DNA from: Bacteroidetes bacterium CG2_30_32_10
GTDB lineage: Bacteria > Bacteroidota > Bacteroidia > Bacteroidales > CG2-30-32-10
Length of the DNA stretch: 13,382 nt
Direction: 5' to 3'
Assembly: GCA_001872995.1 (NCBI GenBank)
Contig: MNXO01000065.1
Location: forward strand, 1 to 13,382
Shown: one piece after another, positions 1 to 7,590 of the stretch
Layout: each line of letters begins with the position of its first letter
How positions within the stretch are numbered: position 1 is the first letter of the stretch
Made by a program: the position numbers and the translations under genes
Notes under the pieces: generated by a model
What the model was told of the DNA's origin: nothing
What the model saw: only the letters and a program-made list of their open reading frames with translations
Database searches by the model: none

Positions 1-215
1 TTCAAAATTATTTTAATATTTATTTTGATAAAAAATTTGGAGAATTGTTTTTTTTTGATATAGTTGAAATGCCATAGGCAATATTTACTAATTCAATTTA
101 CTACTATAAATTCATAGAGAAATACTAATTAGGATTCAGTATGAATATGGTAATAAAACCTTTTTGAGTAAATGGGTGTAATAATGAGGCAAAAGCTTGA
201 GCATCGCCTTATACA

Positions 216-1415
216 TTAATTGGTTTTACCGGGATATACTTTAATCGCTTCTTCTAAACACTTCATTGCTTTAATCAAAGAGGGGATATTTAGTACGTAG
301 CTAATTCTAATCTCATTAATACCGGCTCCTTTTGTTGAGTAAAATCCGGTTGCAGGAGCGAGCATCACTGTTTCTTTTTGAAAATTAAAATCTTCGAGAA
401 GCCACTGGCAGAATTTGTCCGCATTATCAATTGGTAATCGGGCAACACAATAAAAAGCGCCTTTGGGATTGGGACAAAAAGCTCCTGGCATTTTATTAAT
501 AGCTTTAACCACAACATCACGACGTTCAACATACTCAGCAATTACCTTTTTGAAATATTCATCAGGAGTATCAATAGCTGCTTCAGCAGCAATTTGACCA
601 AAAGTAGGAGGGCTCAAGCGTGCTTGTGCAAATTTCATAGCTGCTTTCATTACCTCTTTATTTTTAGATATAAAAGCACCAATTCTAACACCGCATGCAC
701 TATAGCGTTTAGACACGGAATCAAGTAAAATTACGTTTTCTTCTAATCCTTCAAGGTTCATCACAGAGAAATGTTCTGAACCATCATAGCAAAATTCACG
801 ATATACTTCATCTGCCAATAAAAACAAATCATGTTTCTTTGCAATATCTCTCAGAGATTCAAGTTCGGATTTGGTATATAAGTAACCTGTAGGATTGTTG
901 GGATTACAAACCATAATCGCCTTTGTTTTTGGGGTTATTGCTTTTTCAAATTCGCTAATAGGTGGTAAGGCGAAACCTGTTTCGATTTTAGAAATAATTG
1001 GTTTAACTACTATTCCTGTATTTGTAGAAAATCCATTGTAATTTGCATAGAAAGGTTCGGGAATAATTATTTCTTCACCTGGATTTAAGCATACAGACAT
1101 TGCTATAAGGATAGCTTCGGAGCCTCCTGTAGTAATAATAATATCGTTGGGAGTAAGGTTGATATTTTTCTTTTTATAATATTCTACTAGCTTTTGTCGA
1201 TAGGTTAAAATACCAGCAGAATGACTATATTCGATTACTTTTAAGTTTGAATTGCGAATACTATTAAGCATTCCTTCGGGGGCTTCAATATCGGGTTGCC
1301 CAATATTGAGATGATATACTTTTATCCCTCTTTTTTTTGCTTCATCGGAATAAGGAACGAGTTTTCTGATGGGTGATTCTGGCATTTGCTTGCCTTTTAA
1401 TGAAATTTGTGGCAT
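216..1415 (-). CDS. Class I/II PLP-dependent aminotransferase (aspartate aminotransferase-like)
   Basis: A 399-residue cytosolic fold-type I aminotransferase of normal family length. Visible landmarks are TTGGSEA (95-101, cofactor phosphate region), NPNNPTG (171-177), ADEVY (201-205, Asp202 contacting the pyridine nitrogen), Lys236 in SVSKRYSACGVRIG (the Schiff-base lysine), and Arg370 in NEIRISY (the residue binding the substrate alpha-carboxylate). The family transfers amino groups between amino acids and 2-oxoacids. The sequence does not fix the substrate, although the overall pattern is that of the broad aspartate/aromatic/alanine group. The lysine is followed by RYSACGVRIG where many AspC proteins have TFAMTGWRLG, a variant I associate with Bacteroidota paralogues. 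The start at 1415 is the first ATG in frame; a second Met at residue 11 is less likely. It stands alone on the minus strand, separated from the upstream DUF1573 gene by a terminator. Confidence 0.9.
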   Translation of the reverse strand: MPQISLKGKQMPESPIRKLVPYSDEAKKRGIKVYHLNIGQPDIEAPEGMLNSIRNSNLKVIEYSHSAGILTYRQKLVEYYKKKNINLTPNDIIITTGGSEAILIAMSVCLNPGEEIIIPEPFYANYNGFSTNTGIVVKPIISKIETGFALPPISEFEKAITPKTKAIMVCNPNNPTGYLYTKSELESLRDIAKKHDLFLLADEVYREFCYDGSEHFSVMNLEGLEENVILLDSVSKRYSACGVRIGAFISKNKEVMKAAMKFAQARLSPPTFGQIAAEAAIDTPDEYFKKVIAEYVERRDVVVKAINKMPGAFCPNPKGAFYCVARLPIDNADKFCQWLLEDFNFQKETVMLAPATGFYSTKGAGINEIRISYVLNIPSLIKAMKCLEEAIKVYPGKTN

Positions 1416-1432
1416 AATTATTTATTTTAAAT

Positions 1433-1462
1433 AAAAAAATCCCGATAATCAATTATCGGGAT
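1433..1462 (-). terminator. Intrinsic terminator after the DUF1573 gene
   Basis: A perfect 11-bp inverted repeat, ATCCCGATAAT / ATTATCGGGAT (1439-1449 and 1452-1462), has only two bases between its arms. Read on the minus strand it is followed at once by seven T (1433-1439). It lies 50 nt after the DUF1573 stop codon and only 17 nt before the aminotransferase start. It should end DUF1573 transcription, and it may also fold in the aminotransferase leader. Confidence 0.8.
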
Positions 1463-1463
1463 A

Positions 1464-1471
1464 CAAAGTTT
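1464..1471 (-). promoter_or_regulatory. Possible -7 box for the aminotransferase gene
   Basis: On the minus strand this reads AAACTTTG, one mismatch from the Bacteroidota -7 consensus TAnnTTTG. It is followed by the same TATCC that follows the better box upstream of the DUF1573 gene. No convincing TTTG -33 element is seen. If real, transcription would start inside the terminator inverted repeat. Confidence 0.3.
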
Positions 1472-1512
1472 TAATTTTTTTTTGTTCTAACCTAATAGAA
1501 TTTAATATTTTT

Positions 1513-1983
1513 CTATTTATTAGGAACTACAGGGGTTGTACCATTTGGATTTGTTGGGTTTTCAGGTACATTGTTTATTGGTTTTGCAAGTACATTTCCT
1601 TTAATACTTAAAACTACTGGAGAATTTTTTGCATTTGAAATTACTGTAACTTGTTTGCTAATAACACCAACGCGATTGGTAGCATAATGCACTTTAATAA
1701 TTTCGGTTTTATTAGGTAAAATGGGTTCTTTTGACCAGTAAGGAGTAGTGCAACCACAAGAAGATGTAATACTAGTAAGAATTAATGGTTCTTTTCCAAC
1801 ATTGGTGAACTTAAATTCGCAATCACCATTTGCATCTTGAACAATAGTACCATAATCGTGAACCAAACTTTCAAATTTAATCTCTGGAGCATTAGGATTA
1901 ACTGGTGGTGTGGTAGGATTTTGAGCTTTAACTGCAAAAATAACGAGCATCATCAAACCCACTGATAAAATAATTTTTTTCAT
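1513..1983 (-). CDS. Secreted DUF1573-domain protein
   Basis: The start is placed at the ATG at 1983 (156 residues), which begins a clean signal peptide: MKK, a hydrophobic core (4-18) and a probable signal-peptidase I site after VKA (residue 20). The frame stays open upstream to a TTG at 2034, but that would put a charged tail before the signal peptide and overlaps the likely -7 promoter box. The mature part opens with a Pro/Asn-rich linker (21-33). A DUF1573 domain (about 36-131) follows, with HDYGTI (42-47), FTNVGKEPL (59-67) and the SSCGCTTP signature (74-81; Cys76 and Cys78). A Pro/Asn-rich tail ends the protein. DUF1573 is a small immunoglobulin-like/ASH-type beta fold, common in exported Bacteroidota proteins and of unknown function. 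The product is probably periplasmic, with no lipobox. It appears monocistronic. Confidence 0.85.
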   Translation of the reverse strand: MKKIILSVGLMMLVIFAVKAQNPTTPPVNPNAPEIKFESLVHDYGTIVQDANGDCEFKFTNVGKEPLILTSITSSCGCTTPYWSKEPILPNKTEIIKVHYATNRVGVISKQVTVISNAKNSPVVLSIKGNVLAKPINNVPENPTNPNGTTPVVPNK

Positions 1984-2031
1984 TGTTAGATTATTTAGAT
2001 TATTTAATTTGTTGATTTTGTTTTTAGGATA

Positions 2032-2039
2032 CAAAGTTA
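2032..2039 (-). promoter_or_regulatory. -7 promoter box for the DUF1573 gene
   Basis: The minus strand reads TAACTTTG, an exact match to the Bacteroidota TAnnTTTG box. A TTTG lies upstream (2064-2067), but the 24-nt spacer is longer than the usual 19-21. The box implies a leader of roughly 40-45 nt before the ATG at 1983, and it argues against the TTG at 2034 as the start. Confidence 0.5.
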
Positions 2040-2118
2040 TTAATATTTTAAGAAATTTGTATTCAAAACATTTTAAAATTTAACTTTAACCTATTTTAAC
2101 AATATTTATGCCAAAACG

Positions 2119-2820
2119 ATGCAACTAAAAATCATTACGACTATAGATGGTTCTCATACGCTCTTAGTTGAAGAAATGGGAGAACACTATCATTCAACTT
2201 ATGGAGCCATTAGCGAATCAATGCACGTATATATTAATAATGCTTTAAAACCTGTAATGGGAAGACAAAATGTTATTCATGTTCTTGAAATTGGTTTTGG
2301 TACAGGGCTCAATGCGTTTCTTTCATTTATTGAAAGCGATAATCAAAAAGTAGAAGTTAATTATACTACTATTGAACCTTTTCCTATTGATGAAAGTATT
2401 ATTAAACAATTGAATTATGCCAAATTAATTGACAATTCTTCTTATTTAAAATTATTTAATCAAATACATCAAGTGGAATGGAATAAAAGGGTTGAATTAT
2501 CGCCTTATTTCTCTATACAAAAAATAGATAAAAAGTTGCAAGATGTTAATTTGCCACCAAATTATTATAATGTTGTTTATTTTGATGCATTTGCACCAGA
2601 TTTTCAGCCAGAACTGTGGACAGTTGATGTTTTTGGCAAACTATATCAATCAATGCAAGACCATTCTATCCTGATGACCTATTCTGCAAAAGGAAGCGTT
2701 AAAAGGGCTTTAAAATCTGCAGGATTTACAGTGCAAAACATTGCAGGACCAATTGGTAAAAGAGAAATAACAAAAGCATTAAAAATATTGTTGAAAAGTA
2801 ATATTGCTACCTTATTATAA
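2119..2820 (+). CDS. mnmD: Stand-alone tRNA 5-methylaminomethyl-2-thiouridine methyltransferase (MnmD)
   Basis: This 233-residue protein matches the methyltransferase half of bacterial MnmC (DUF752). In order it has the family N-terminal signature HYHSTYGAISESMHVYI (23-39), SAM motif I LEIGFGTGLN (56-65), an acidic residue Glu86 in IEPFP, the catalytic-region motif DAFAPDFQPELW (156-167), YSAKGSVKRALKSAGF (188-203) and GPIGKREITKA (210-220). The family uses SAM to methylate nm5(s2)U34 to mnm5(s2)U34 in the anticodon wobble position of tRNAs for Lys, Glu and similar tRNAs, in the cytosol. The FAD-dependent oxidoreductase domain of the E. coli MnmC fusion is absent, as is common outside gammaproteobacteria. 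The ATG at 2119 is the only suitable start; an ATG 11 nt upstream is out of frame. No Shine-Dalgarno sequence is visible. The gene diverges from the DUF1573 gene. Confidence 0.88.
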   Translation: MQLKIITTIDGSHTLLVEEMGEHYHSTYGAISESMHVYINNALKPVMGRQNVIHVLEIGFGTGLNAFLSFIESDNQKVEVNYTTIEPFPIDESIIKQLNYAKLIDNSSYLKLFNQIHQVEWNKRVELSPYFSIQKIDKKLQDVNLPPNYYNVVYFDAFAPDFQPELWTVDVFGKLYQSMQDHSILMTYSAKGSVKRALKSAGFTVQNIAGPIGKREITKALKILLKSNIATLL

Positions 2821-2876
2821 ATCAATTGTCAAAGATATAACCACCATTTAACTATTTTATATTTCAAATACTTTAC

Positions 2877-2884
2877 TATCTTTG
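2877..2884 (+). promoter_or_regulatory. -7 promoter box for the hybrid histidine kinase
   Basis: TATCTTTG is an exact Bacteroidota TAnnTTTG match. It lies 27 nt before the ATG at 2912, giving a short leader of about 20 nt. The -33 region (about 2853-2858) is T-rich without a clear TTTG. Confidence 0.5.
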
Positions 2885-2911
2885 TGTAGATAGTTGTTTT
2901 AGTCTTTTATA

Positions 2912-5716
2912 ATGAAGAACATATTTAGTAACAAACAAATTAACAATAAAATCAAAACGTTAGAAGAACAAGTTTCGCGATTGACTAAAAAAATCGTTGG
3001 ATTAAAAAGAACGACAAATTCAAAAAACAACAAAAACGAAACTGAAAGATACCGATTGGCTTTGCTTGCAACAAGCGAAGGCGTTATAGAAATCGATATG
3101 ATTACCAACGAATATTATGCCAATCCTCGTTTTTATCAGCTTTTAGGTTTTAAAAAGACTGAGTTTGAAATAGAATCTCATTTTGAAAATATATTAATTC
3201 ACCCTGATGATGTTAAAATACTTAAAAAAATAAAAGAAGATATTGAAATTAAAAAGAAAAAGCATTACGTAGCAGAATTTAGAATTAAGAACAAAAATGA
3301 CCAATATATTTGGATGTCTTGCAATGGAATAGTTGTAAGAAATATTGAAAATAAAGCGATTAAAGTTATTGAAACCTTTAGAGATATAACTAAACAGAAG
3401 GAACTTGAGTTGTCGCTTGTAAAAAGTGAGGAGAAATATCGTTCTTTGATTGATAGTCAAAGTGAAGGTATCGGATTTATTGATGAATCAGAAACTATTA
3501 CTTTTGCTAATCCTGAAACTGAAAGAATTTTCGGGTTGCCAAGCAATAAATTGATTGGTAAAAACATGAAAGAATTTTTATCTGAAGAAAATTACAAATA
3601 TATTGTAAGTCAAACCAACCTCAGGAAGAATGGGATAAAAGAGATATACGAAATTGAAATAATTCAACCAAGTGGAAAATCCAAGAATATTTTTATTACT
3701 TCTACCCCAAAATTTGACAAACAAAAACATTTTATTGGTTCATTATGTATTTTTAGGGATATTACAGAAAACAAACTTTTACAAAACACCCTTCGCGAAA
3801 GCGAACAACGGTTTAAAGAATTAGCAGATCTTTTACCCGGTATTGTTTTTGAAACAGATATTCAAGGAAATTTCACCTTTTTAAATCAAAAGGCTTTAGA
3901 ATTATTTGGCTATTCGGAAGATGACTTATATAAGGGCATCAGCGTTTTTCAATTATTCACTAAAAAGGATAATCCCAAAATGCAAACAAACTTTATGAAG
4001 CTGCTAGAAAGAGGAAAAATAATTTATCGAGAATTTGTAGCCCAGAAAAAGGACAATACCTTAATGCCTGTATTGGTTCATGCCAATGTTATCAAGATTA
4101 AAAATAAAAAAATAGGAATCAGAGGTATCGCAATTGACATAAGCGACAGAAACAAATGGGAGCATGAATTAATACAAAGCAAATCGCTTCTTTCTGAAAC
4201 CCAGAAAATGGCAAAAATAGGCAGCTTTGAATATGATGCACTTTCACATCAATTGATATTCTCTGATAGTTTTTTTAATATTCTTGAAATTAATGATGAA
4301 GCCCTGAAAAATAATTTTACTCTTTTCAATTATCTTATTTATGTTCATGTGGACGATAGAAAAATATTTGAAAAGATTTATATGTCTGAATTTGACGATA
4401 CAGAAGATTCGGAATATATATATAGAATTTTAGATTCAAAAGGAAAAATTAAATATATTCTTTCCTACACCACTATTTTAAAGGATATTAATAACGACCC
4501 CATCAAATTAATTTTTACCATTCAGGATGTTACTCAACAGAAAATTAATGATGAGTTAGTTAAAAATGCAGAATTAGCAAAACAAACAGCTCAAATTAAA
4601 CAACAACTTTTAGCTAATCTTAGTCATGAAATTCGCACTCCTATGAATGGAATCATGGGTATGAGTGAGTTTCTTCTCAACACAAAACTCAATACCAATC
4701 AATTAGACTACGTTTCAACAATTAAAAAATCTACCGAAAGCTTGCTTAACGTTATTAATGAAATTCTTACGCTTACGCGACTTGAAAAAGGCAAAATGAA
4801 GCTTATTTTAAACGAATTTAGTCTCGAAAGCATTATTAATGAAGTAAAGTCTTTGTTTGATTCTAATTTTATTGAAAAAAACATAAAATTTATTATCGAA
4901 ACTTCTAATAAAATACCTGAAATTATTATTGCAGATGAAACTCATATTAAAGAAATAATCATTAACCTTATTTCTAACGCAGTTAAATTTACTAAAAATG
5001 GTTCTATCACTATAAAATCATCTCTTATTGCCGAAGAAAATAGCAATATTGTTGTAAAAATTGAAATTATTGACACGGGTATTGGCATTAGTAAAGAAAA
5101 TATTGACAATGTATTTGTTAAATTTATGCAAGTGGACTCTTCTTTAACCAAAACAAATCAAGGAATTGGTTTGGGATTGGCAATTACAAAAGAATTGGTT
5201 GAGTTGATGGAAGGTGAAATTGGTATAGAAAGCGAAATTAATAAGGGTAGCAACTTTTGGTTTACTTTTAATGCTCAAGCTACTGATAAAAAGAAAGAAT
5301 TAAATATAAGTGTAGCAGCAGGCACTATAGATAGACCTAATCTGAATTTGAATGTTTTATACGCTGAAGATATATTCATAAACCAAAAAATTGTTTCAAT
5401 GATGCTCAACAATATCGGCTGTAATGTTGATATTGCTTATAATGGAGTTGAAGCCCTTGAATTGTTTGAACGAAGTAAGTATGATATAATTATTATGGAT
5501 ATTCAAATGCCTGTAATGGATGGCATTACTGCTGTTAAAGAGCTTAGAAAAAATCATTCTTCACTTCCTCCAATTATAGGTTTAAGTGCAAATGCGATGG
5601 AAGGTGATGCCGAACATTATATGTCTGAAGGCTTAGATGATTATATTTCTAAACCAGTAACAAGTCAAATGCTGTATTCTAAATTAATTAAGTGGACTAC
5701 TCCTCTTAAATCGTAA
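2912..5716 (+). CDS. Soluble multi-PAS hybrid sensor histidine kinase
   Basis: This 934-residue protein has no signal peptide or membrane segment, so it should sense a cytosolic or diffusible signal. It opens with a short coiled coil (about 11-33). Four PAS-like regions follow (about 45-165, 172-290, 297-415 and 425-548); the first three end in the PAC-like motifs FRDIT, FRDIT and AIDIS, and the fourth in IQDVTQ. The HisKA H-box NLSHEIRTPMNG carries His572. The HATPase has an N-box (NLISNAVKF, 685-693), a G1 box DTGIGIS (721-727) and GIGLGLAI (751-758). The C-terminal receiver (about 813-930) keeps the acidic pair as Glu819-Asp820, phospho-acceptor Asp863 in MDIQMPVMDG, Ser892 and Lys914. All phosphorelay residues are present, so it is probably active. 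No output regulator or Hpt gene adjoins it, so it is an orphan whose partner must lie elsewhere. The ligand cannot be told from sequence. Confidence 0.9.
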   Translation: MKNIFSNKQINNKIKTLEEQVSRLTKKIVGLKRTTNSKNNKNETERYRLALLATSEGVIEIDMITNEYYANPRFYQLLGFKKTEFEIESHFENILIHPDDVKILKKIKEDIEIKKKKHYVAEFRIKNKNDQYIWMSCNGIVVRNIENKAIKVIETFRDITKQKELELSLVKSEEKYRSLIDSQSEGIGFIDESETITFANPETERIFGLPSNKLIGKNMKEFLSEENYKYIVSQTNLRKNGIKEIYEIEIIQPSGKSKNIFITSTPKFDKQKHFIGSLCIFRDITENKLLQNTLRESEQRFKELADLLPGIVFETDIQGNFTFLNQKALELFGYSEDDLYKGISVFQLFTKKDNPKMQTNFMKLLERGKIIYREFVAQKKDNTLMPVLVHANVIKIKNKKIGIRGIAIDISDRNKWEHELIQSKSLLSETQKMAKIGSFEYDALSHQLIFSDSFFNILEINDEALKNNFTLFNYLIYVHVDDRKIFEKIYMSEFDDTEDSEYIYRILDSKGKIKYILSYTTILKDINNDPIKLIFTIQDVTQQKINDELVKNAELAKQTAQIKQQLLANLSHEIRTPMNGIMGMSEFLLNTKLNTNQLDYVSTIKKSTESLLNVINEILTLTRLEKGKMKLILNEFSLESIINEVKSLFDSNFIEKNIKFIIETSNKIPEIIIADETHIKEIIINLISNAVKFTKNGSITIKSSLIAEENSNIVVKIEIIDTGIGISKENIDNVFVKFMQVDSSLTKTNQGIGLGLAITKELVELMEGEIGIESEINKGSNFWFTFNAQATDKKKELNISVAAGTIDRPNLNLNVLYAEDIFINQKIVSMMLNNIGCNVDIAYNGVEALELFERSKYDIIIMDIQMPVMDGITAVKELRKNHSSLPPIIGLSANAMEGDAEHYMSEGLDDYISKPVTSQMLYSKLIKWTTPLKS

Positions 5717-6598
5717 AAATATGCCAAGTGGTAATTTATTCCCTTGTTTATCGGGGAAATATAATTCGCCAAATTCTTTTTCGTCTAATTTACCAAATAT
5801 TGTAGTAATAAGATTATCGGGAATCATTGCCGAAAAGCCCATAGAATATAAATTAAGAATAAAAAAACTATGATTATCCATTAAAAGTTGATTACATAAT
5901 TTTATCATTTCATTGAGCTGCTCTTCGAGCAACCATTTTTCGCCATTTGGACCTCTGCCATAAGCTGGTGGGTCTAGTATGATGGCATGGTATTTGTTTC
6001 CTCTATTAACTTCACGCCTCACAAACTTCATAGCATCTTCGGTAACCCATCGAATATTAGATAAACCGGAAGCCACCATATTTTCTTTTGCCCAGTAAAT
6101 AACTTGTTTCACAGAATCTACATGAACTACATCGGCACCAGCAGCTTTAGCGGCTAATGAAGCTCCTCCAGTGTAGGCAAAAAGATTTAACACTTTGGGC
6201 TCTTTTATTTTCATTTCGATAATGGAATCGTAAATATAATTCCAATTGTCTGCTTGTTCAGGGAATATTCCTATGTGTCTAAAAGCGGTTAGACCAAGTC
6301 GAAATTTTATGTGCATCGATTGATAATCATAATCTATGGTCCACTGCTCTGGAGTATTTGTTTTTAGAACCCATTTGCCTTTCTCAATATTACCTGATTG
6401 TTGATTAACAGATGTTTTGTCTGTTACAAATTTGGCATGATGCAGTTTTTCCCATTCCGATTCGGTTAATGATTTGTCCCAAATGGCTTGAGGCTCGGGT
6501 CGTATCAAAATATTTTTACCAAAACGTTCTAATTTCTGAAAACCACCTGAATCAATAAGCTCGTATTCTTTCCAGTGAAGGGGTGTTATTAATTTCAT
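5684..6598 (-). CDS. RlmI/COG1092-like class I SAM-dependent methyltransferase
   Basis: A 304-residue cytosolic protein. Its N-terminal half (about 1-105) is a beta-rich region with LIRPEPQAIW (31-40). The C-terminal Rossmann methyltransferase domain has SAM motif I VLNLFAYTGGASLAA (136-150), an acidic Asp161 after strand 2, and motif IV DPPAYGRGP (209-217). This layout fits the Methyltrans_SAM group that includes the rRNA methyltransferases RlmI and RlmK, so RNA is the likely substrate. However, the position that holds the catalytic cysteine of RlmI (FSCSG) aligns here with LYSMG (250-254), so m5C chemistry is unlikely and the product is uncertain. The ATG at 6598 follows a well-formed promoter. 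The 3' end overlaps the end of the histidine kinase gene by 33 bp, tail-to-tail. Confidence 0.8.
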   Translation of the reverse strand: MKLITPLHWKEYELIDSGGFQKLERFGKNILIRPEPQAIWDKSLTESEWEKLHHAKFVTDKTSVNQQSGNIEKGKWVLKTNTPEQWTIDYDYQSMHIKFRLGLTAFRHIGIFPEQADNWNYIYDSIIEMKIKEPKVLNLFAYTGGASLAAKAAGADVVHVDSVKQVIYWAKENMVASGLSNIRWVTEDAMKFVRREVNRGNKYHAIILDPPAYGRGPNGEKWLLEEQLNEMIKLCNQLLMDNHSFFILNLYSMGFSAMIPDNLITTIFGKLDEKEFGELYFPDKQGNKLPLGIFLRFKRSSPLN

Positions 6599-6620
6599 TG
6601 TTTACAATTCGTTATCTTTA

Positions 6621-6653
6621 CAAAAGTATTGGTTTTTTATTTGATAATGCAAA
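6621..6653 (-). promoter_or_regulatory. Bacteroidota-type promoter for the RlmI-like methyltransferase
   Basis: On the minus strand, TTTG (6653-6650) is followed after 21 nt by TACTTTTG (6628-6621). This matches the Bacteroidota consensus TTTG-N19-21-TAnnTTTG at both boxes. It predicts a start near 6614 and a leader of about 15 nt before the ATG at 6598. It is the best promoter in the window. Confidence 0.65.
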
Positions 6654-6673
6654 CAAAAAACACCTTAAATTTA
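6640..6673 (+). promoter_or_regulatory. Weak candidate promoter for the TrmH-family gene
   Basis: TTTG (6640-6643) is followed after 22 nt by TAAATTTA (6666-6673), one mismatch from TAnnTTTG. It would start transcription near 6680 with a very short leader. It overlaps the opposing minus-strand promoter. Confidence 0.3.
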
Positions 6674-6692
6674 CAGACCAAAATCAGCACTT

Positions 6693-7499
6693 ATGCAAGA
6701 ATTGATTAGTAGTTCCCAAAATTCTAAAATAAAGAATATACTTAGTCTTCAGAAATCATCGGAACGGAGAAGCCAGAATTTATTTGTTGTGGAAGGATTA
6801 AGAGAAATAAAACTTGCTTTAGAAGCAAGCCATCTATTGCATTCAATTTTTATTTGCAAAGAAATTATTGGTGTTGCAAAATATAGCGAGCTAAAACAAT
6901 TAATAAAAAGCCCCATTGTTGAATATGAAATAAGTAAACCTATATTTGAAAAGATTGCCTATCGCGAAAATTCTGATGGCATCATTGCATTGGCAGTTTC
7001 AAAAGTAATAACCCTTGAAAATATTAAATTAAGAGTAAATCCTTTAATTATTGTTTTAGAAGCTATAGAAAAACCAGGTAATATTGGAGCAATACTTCGC
7101 ACCGCCGATGCTGCAAATGTAGATGCCGTAATTATTTGTAATCCTAAAACGGATATTTACAATCCCAATGTAATTCGTTCGAGTGTGGGTTGTTTGTTTA
7201 CCAATCAAGTTGTTGCTTGTACCACTGAGGAGGCAATTGACTGGCTTAGAAAACAAAACATATCAATATTTCCAACGCATTTGAATGCAAAAGAATTTTA
7301 TCACCAAGTTGATTTTAAACAGCCATCGGCAATTATTATGGGTACTGAAGACAGGGGGTTATCTAATAAATGGTTGGCTTCAGATTTTAAACAAATTAAA
7401 ATTCCTATGAATGGTAAAATAGATTCAATGAATGTTTCTAATGCTACTGCAATTGTCATATTTGAAGCAATGAGACAAAGGGAATTCAAATTTTATTAA
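6693..7499 (+). CDS. TrmH/SpoU-family RNA 2'-O-methyltransferase
   Basis: A 268-residue protein of the SPOUT superfamily. The N-terminal region (about 1-105), with LFVVEGLREIKLA (30-42), is the L30e-like substrate-binding domain found in TrmH/RlmB-type enzymes. The knotted catalytic domain shows motif 1 EKPGNIGAILRTADA (126-140, with Asn130 and the catalytic-region Arg136), motif 2 IIMGTEDRGLS (214-224) and motif 3 IKIPMNGKIDSMNVSNATA (235-253). The family transfers methyl from SAM to a ribose 2'-OH in tRNA or rRNA. The sequence alone does not separate RlmB-, TrmH- and other YsgA-like targets. It starts at the ATG at 6693, has no clear Shine-Dalgarno sequence, and diverges from the RlmI-like gene over 94 bp. 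A stem-loop 72 nt past the stop may end its transcript. Confidence 0.88.
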   Translation: MQELISSSQNSKIKNILSLQKSSERRSQNLFVVEGLREIKLALEASHLLHSIFICKEIIGVAKYSELKQLIKSPIVEYEISKPIFEKIAYRENSDGIIALAVSKVITLENIKLRVNPLIIVLEAIEKPGNIGAILRTADAANVDAVIICNPKTDIYNPNVIRSSVGCLFTNQVVACTTEEAIDWLRKQNISIFPTHLNAKEFYHQVDFKQPSAIIMGTEDRGLSNKWLASDFKQIKIPMNGKIDSMNVSNATAIVIFEAMRQREFKFY

Positions 7500-7570
7500 T
7501 TGGCATAGACGTTTAGGTCGCAGTAAATTTTAAATTTTTGTGTCATCTATTTCTTGAGTCATTGTTTGGC

Positions 7571-7590
7571 TCACAAAGAAACCTTTGTGA
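7571..7590 (+). terminator. Stem-loop, weak terminator candidate after the TrmH-family gene
   Basis: A perfect 8-bp inverted repeat, TCACAAAG / CTTTGTGA (7571-7578 and 7583-7590), has a 4-nt loop. It lies 72 nt after the stop. The downstream sequence is only moderately T-rich (tatattctttt), so termination may be inefficient. The rest of the 226-bp gap between this gene and the convergent sugar symporter shows no gene that I can support. Confidence 0.4.

Noticed and set aside
1..75. Minus-strand ATG at 75 opening a frame that runs off the left edge.
   Set aside because: About 25 codons, very rich in Lys, Ile and Phe as expected of random AT-rich DNA, with no promoter box or motif. It could be a gene start but is unsupported.
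125..208. Short minus-strand open frame with protein-like composition, downstream of the aminotransferase stop.
   Set aside because: It is only 27 codons with a stop immediately upstream, no start codon of its own and no recognisable motif. It could be a gene remnant, but nothing supports that.
1984..2034. N-terminal extension of the DUF1573 protein from a TTG start.
   Set aside because: It would place an Asn/Lys-rich tail before a complete signal peptide and overlaps the TAACTTTG promoter box. The ATG at 1983 is the better start.
2899..3108. Minus-strand frame antisense to the start of the histidine kinase.
   Set aside because: Hydrophobic composition arises from reading Lys/Asn-rich codons in reverse; there is no independent support.
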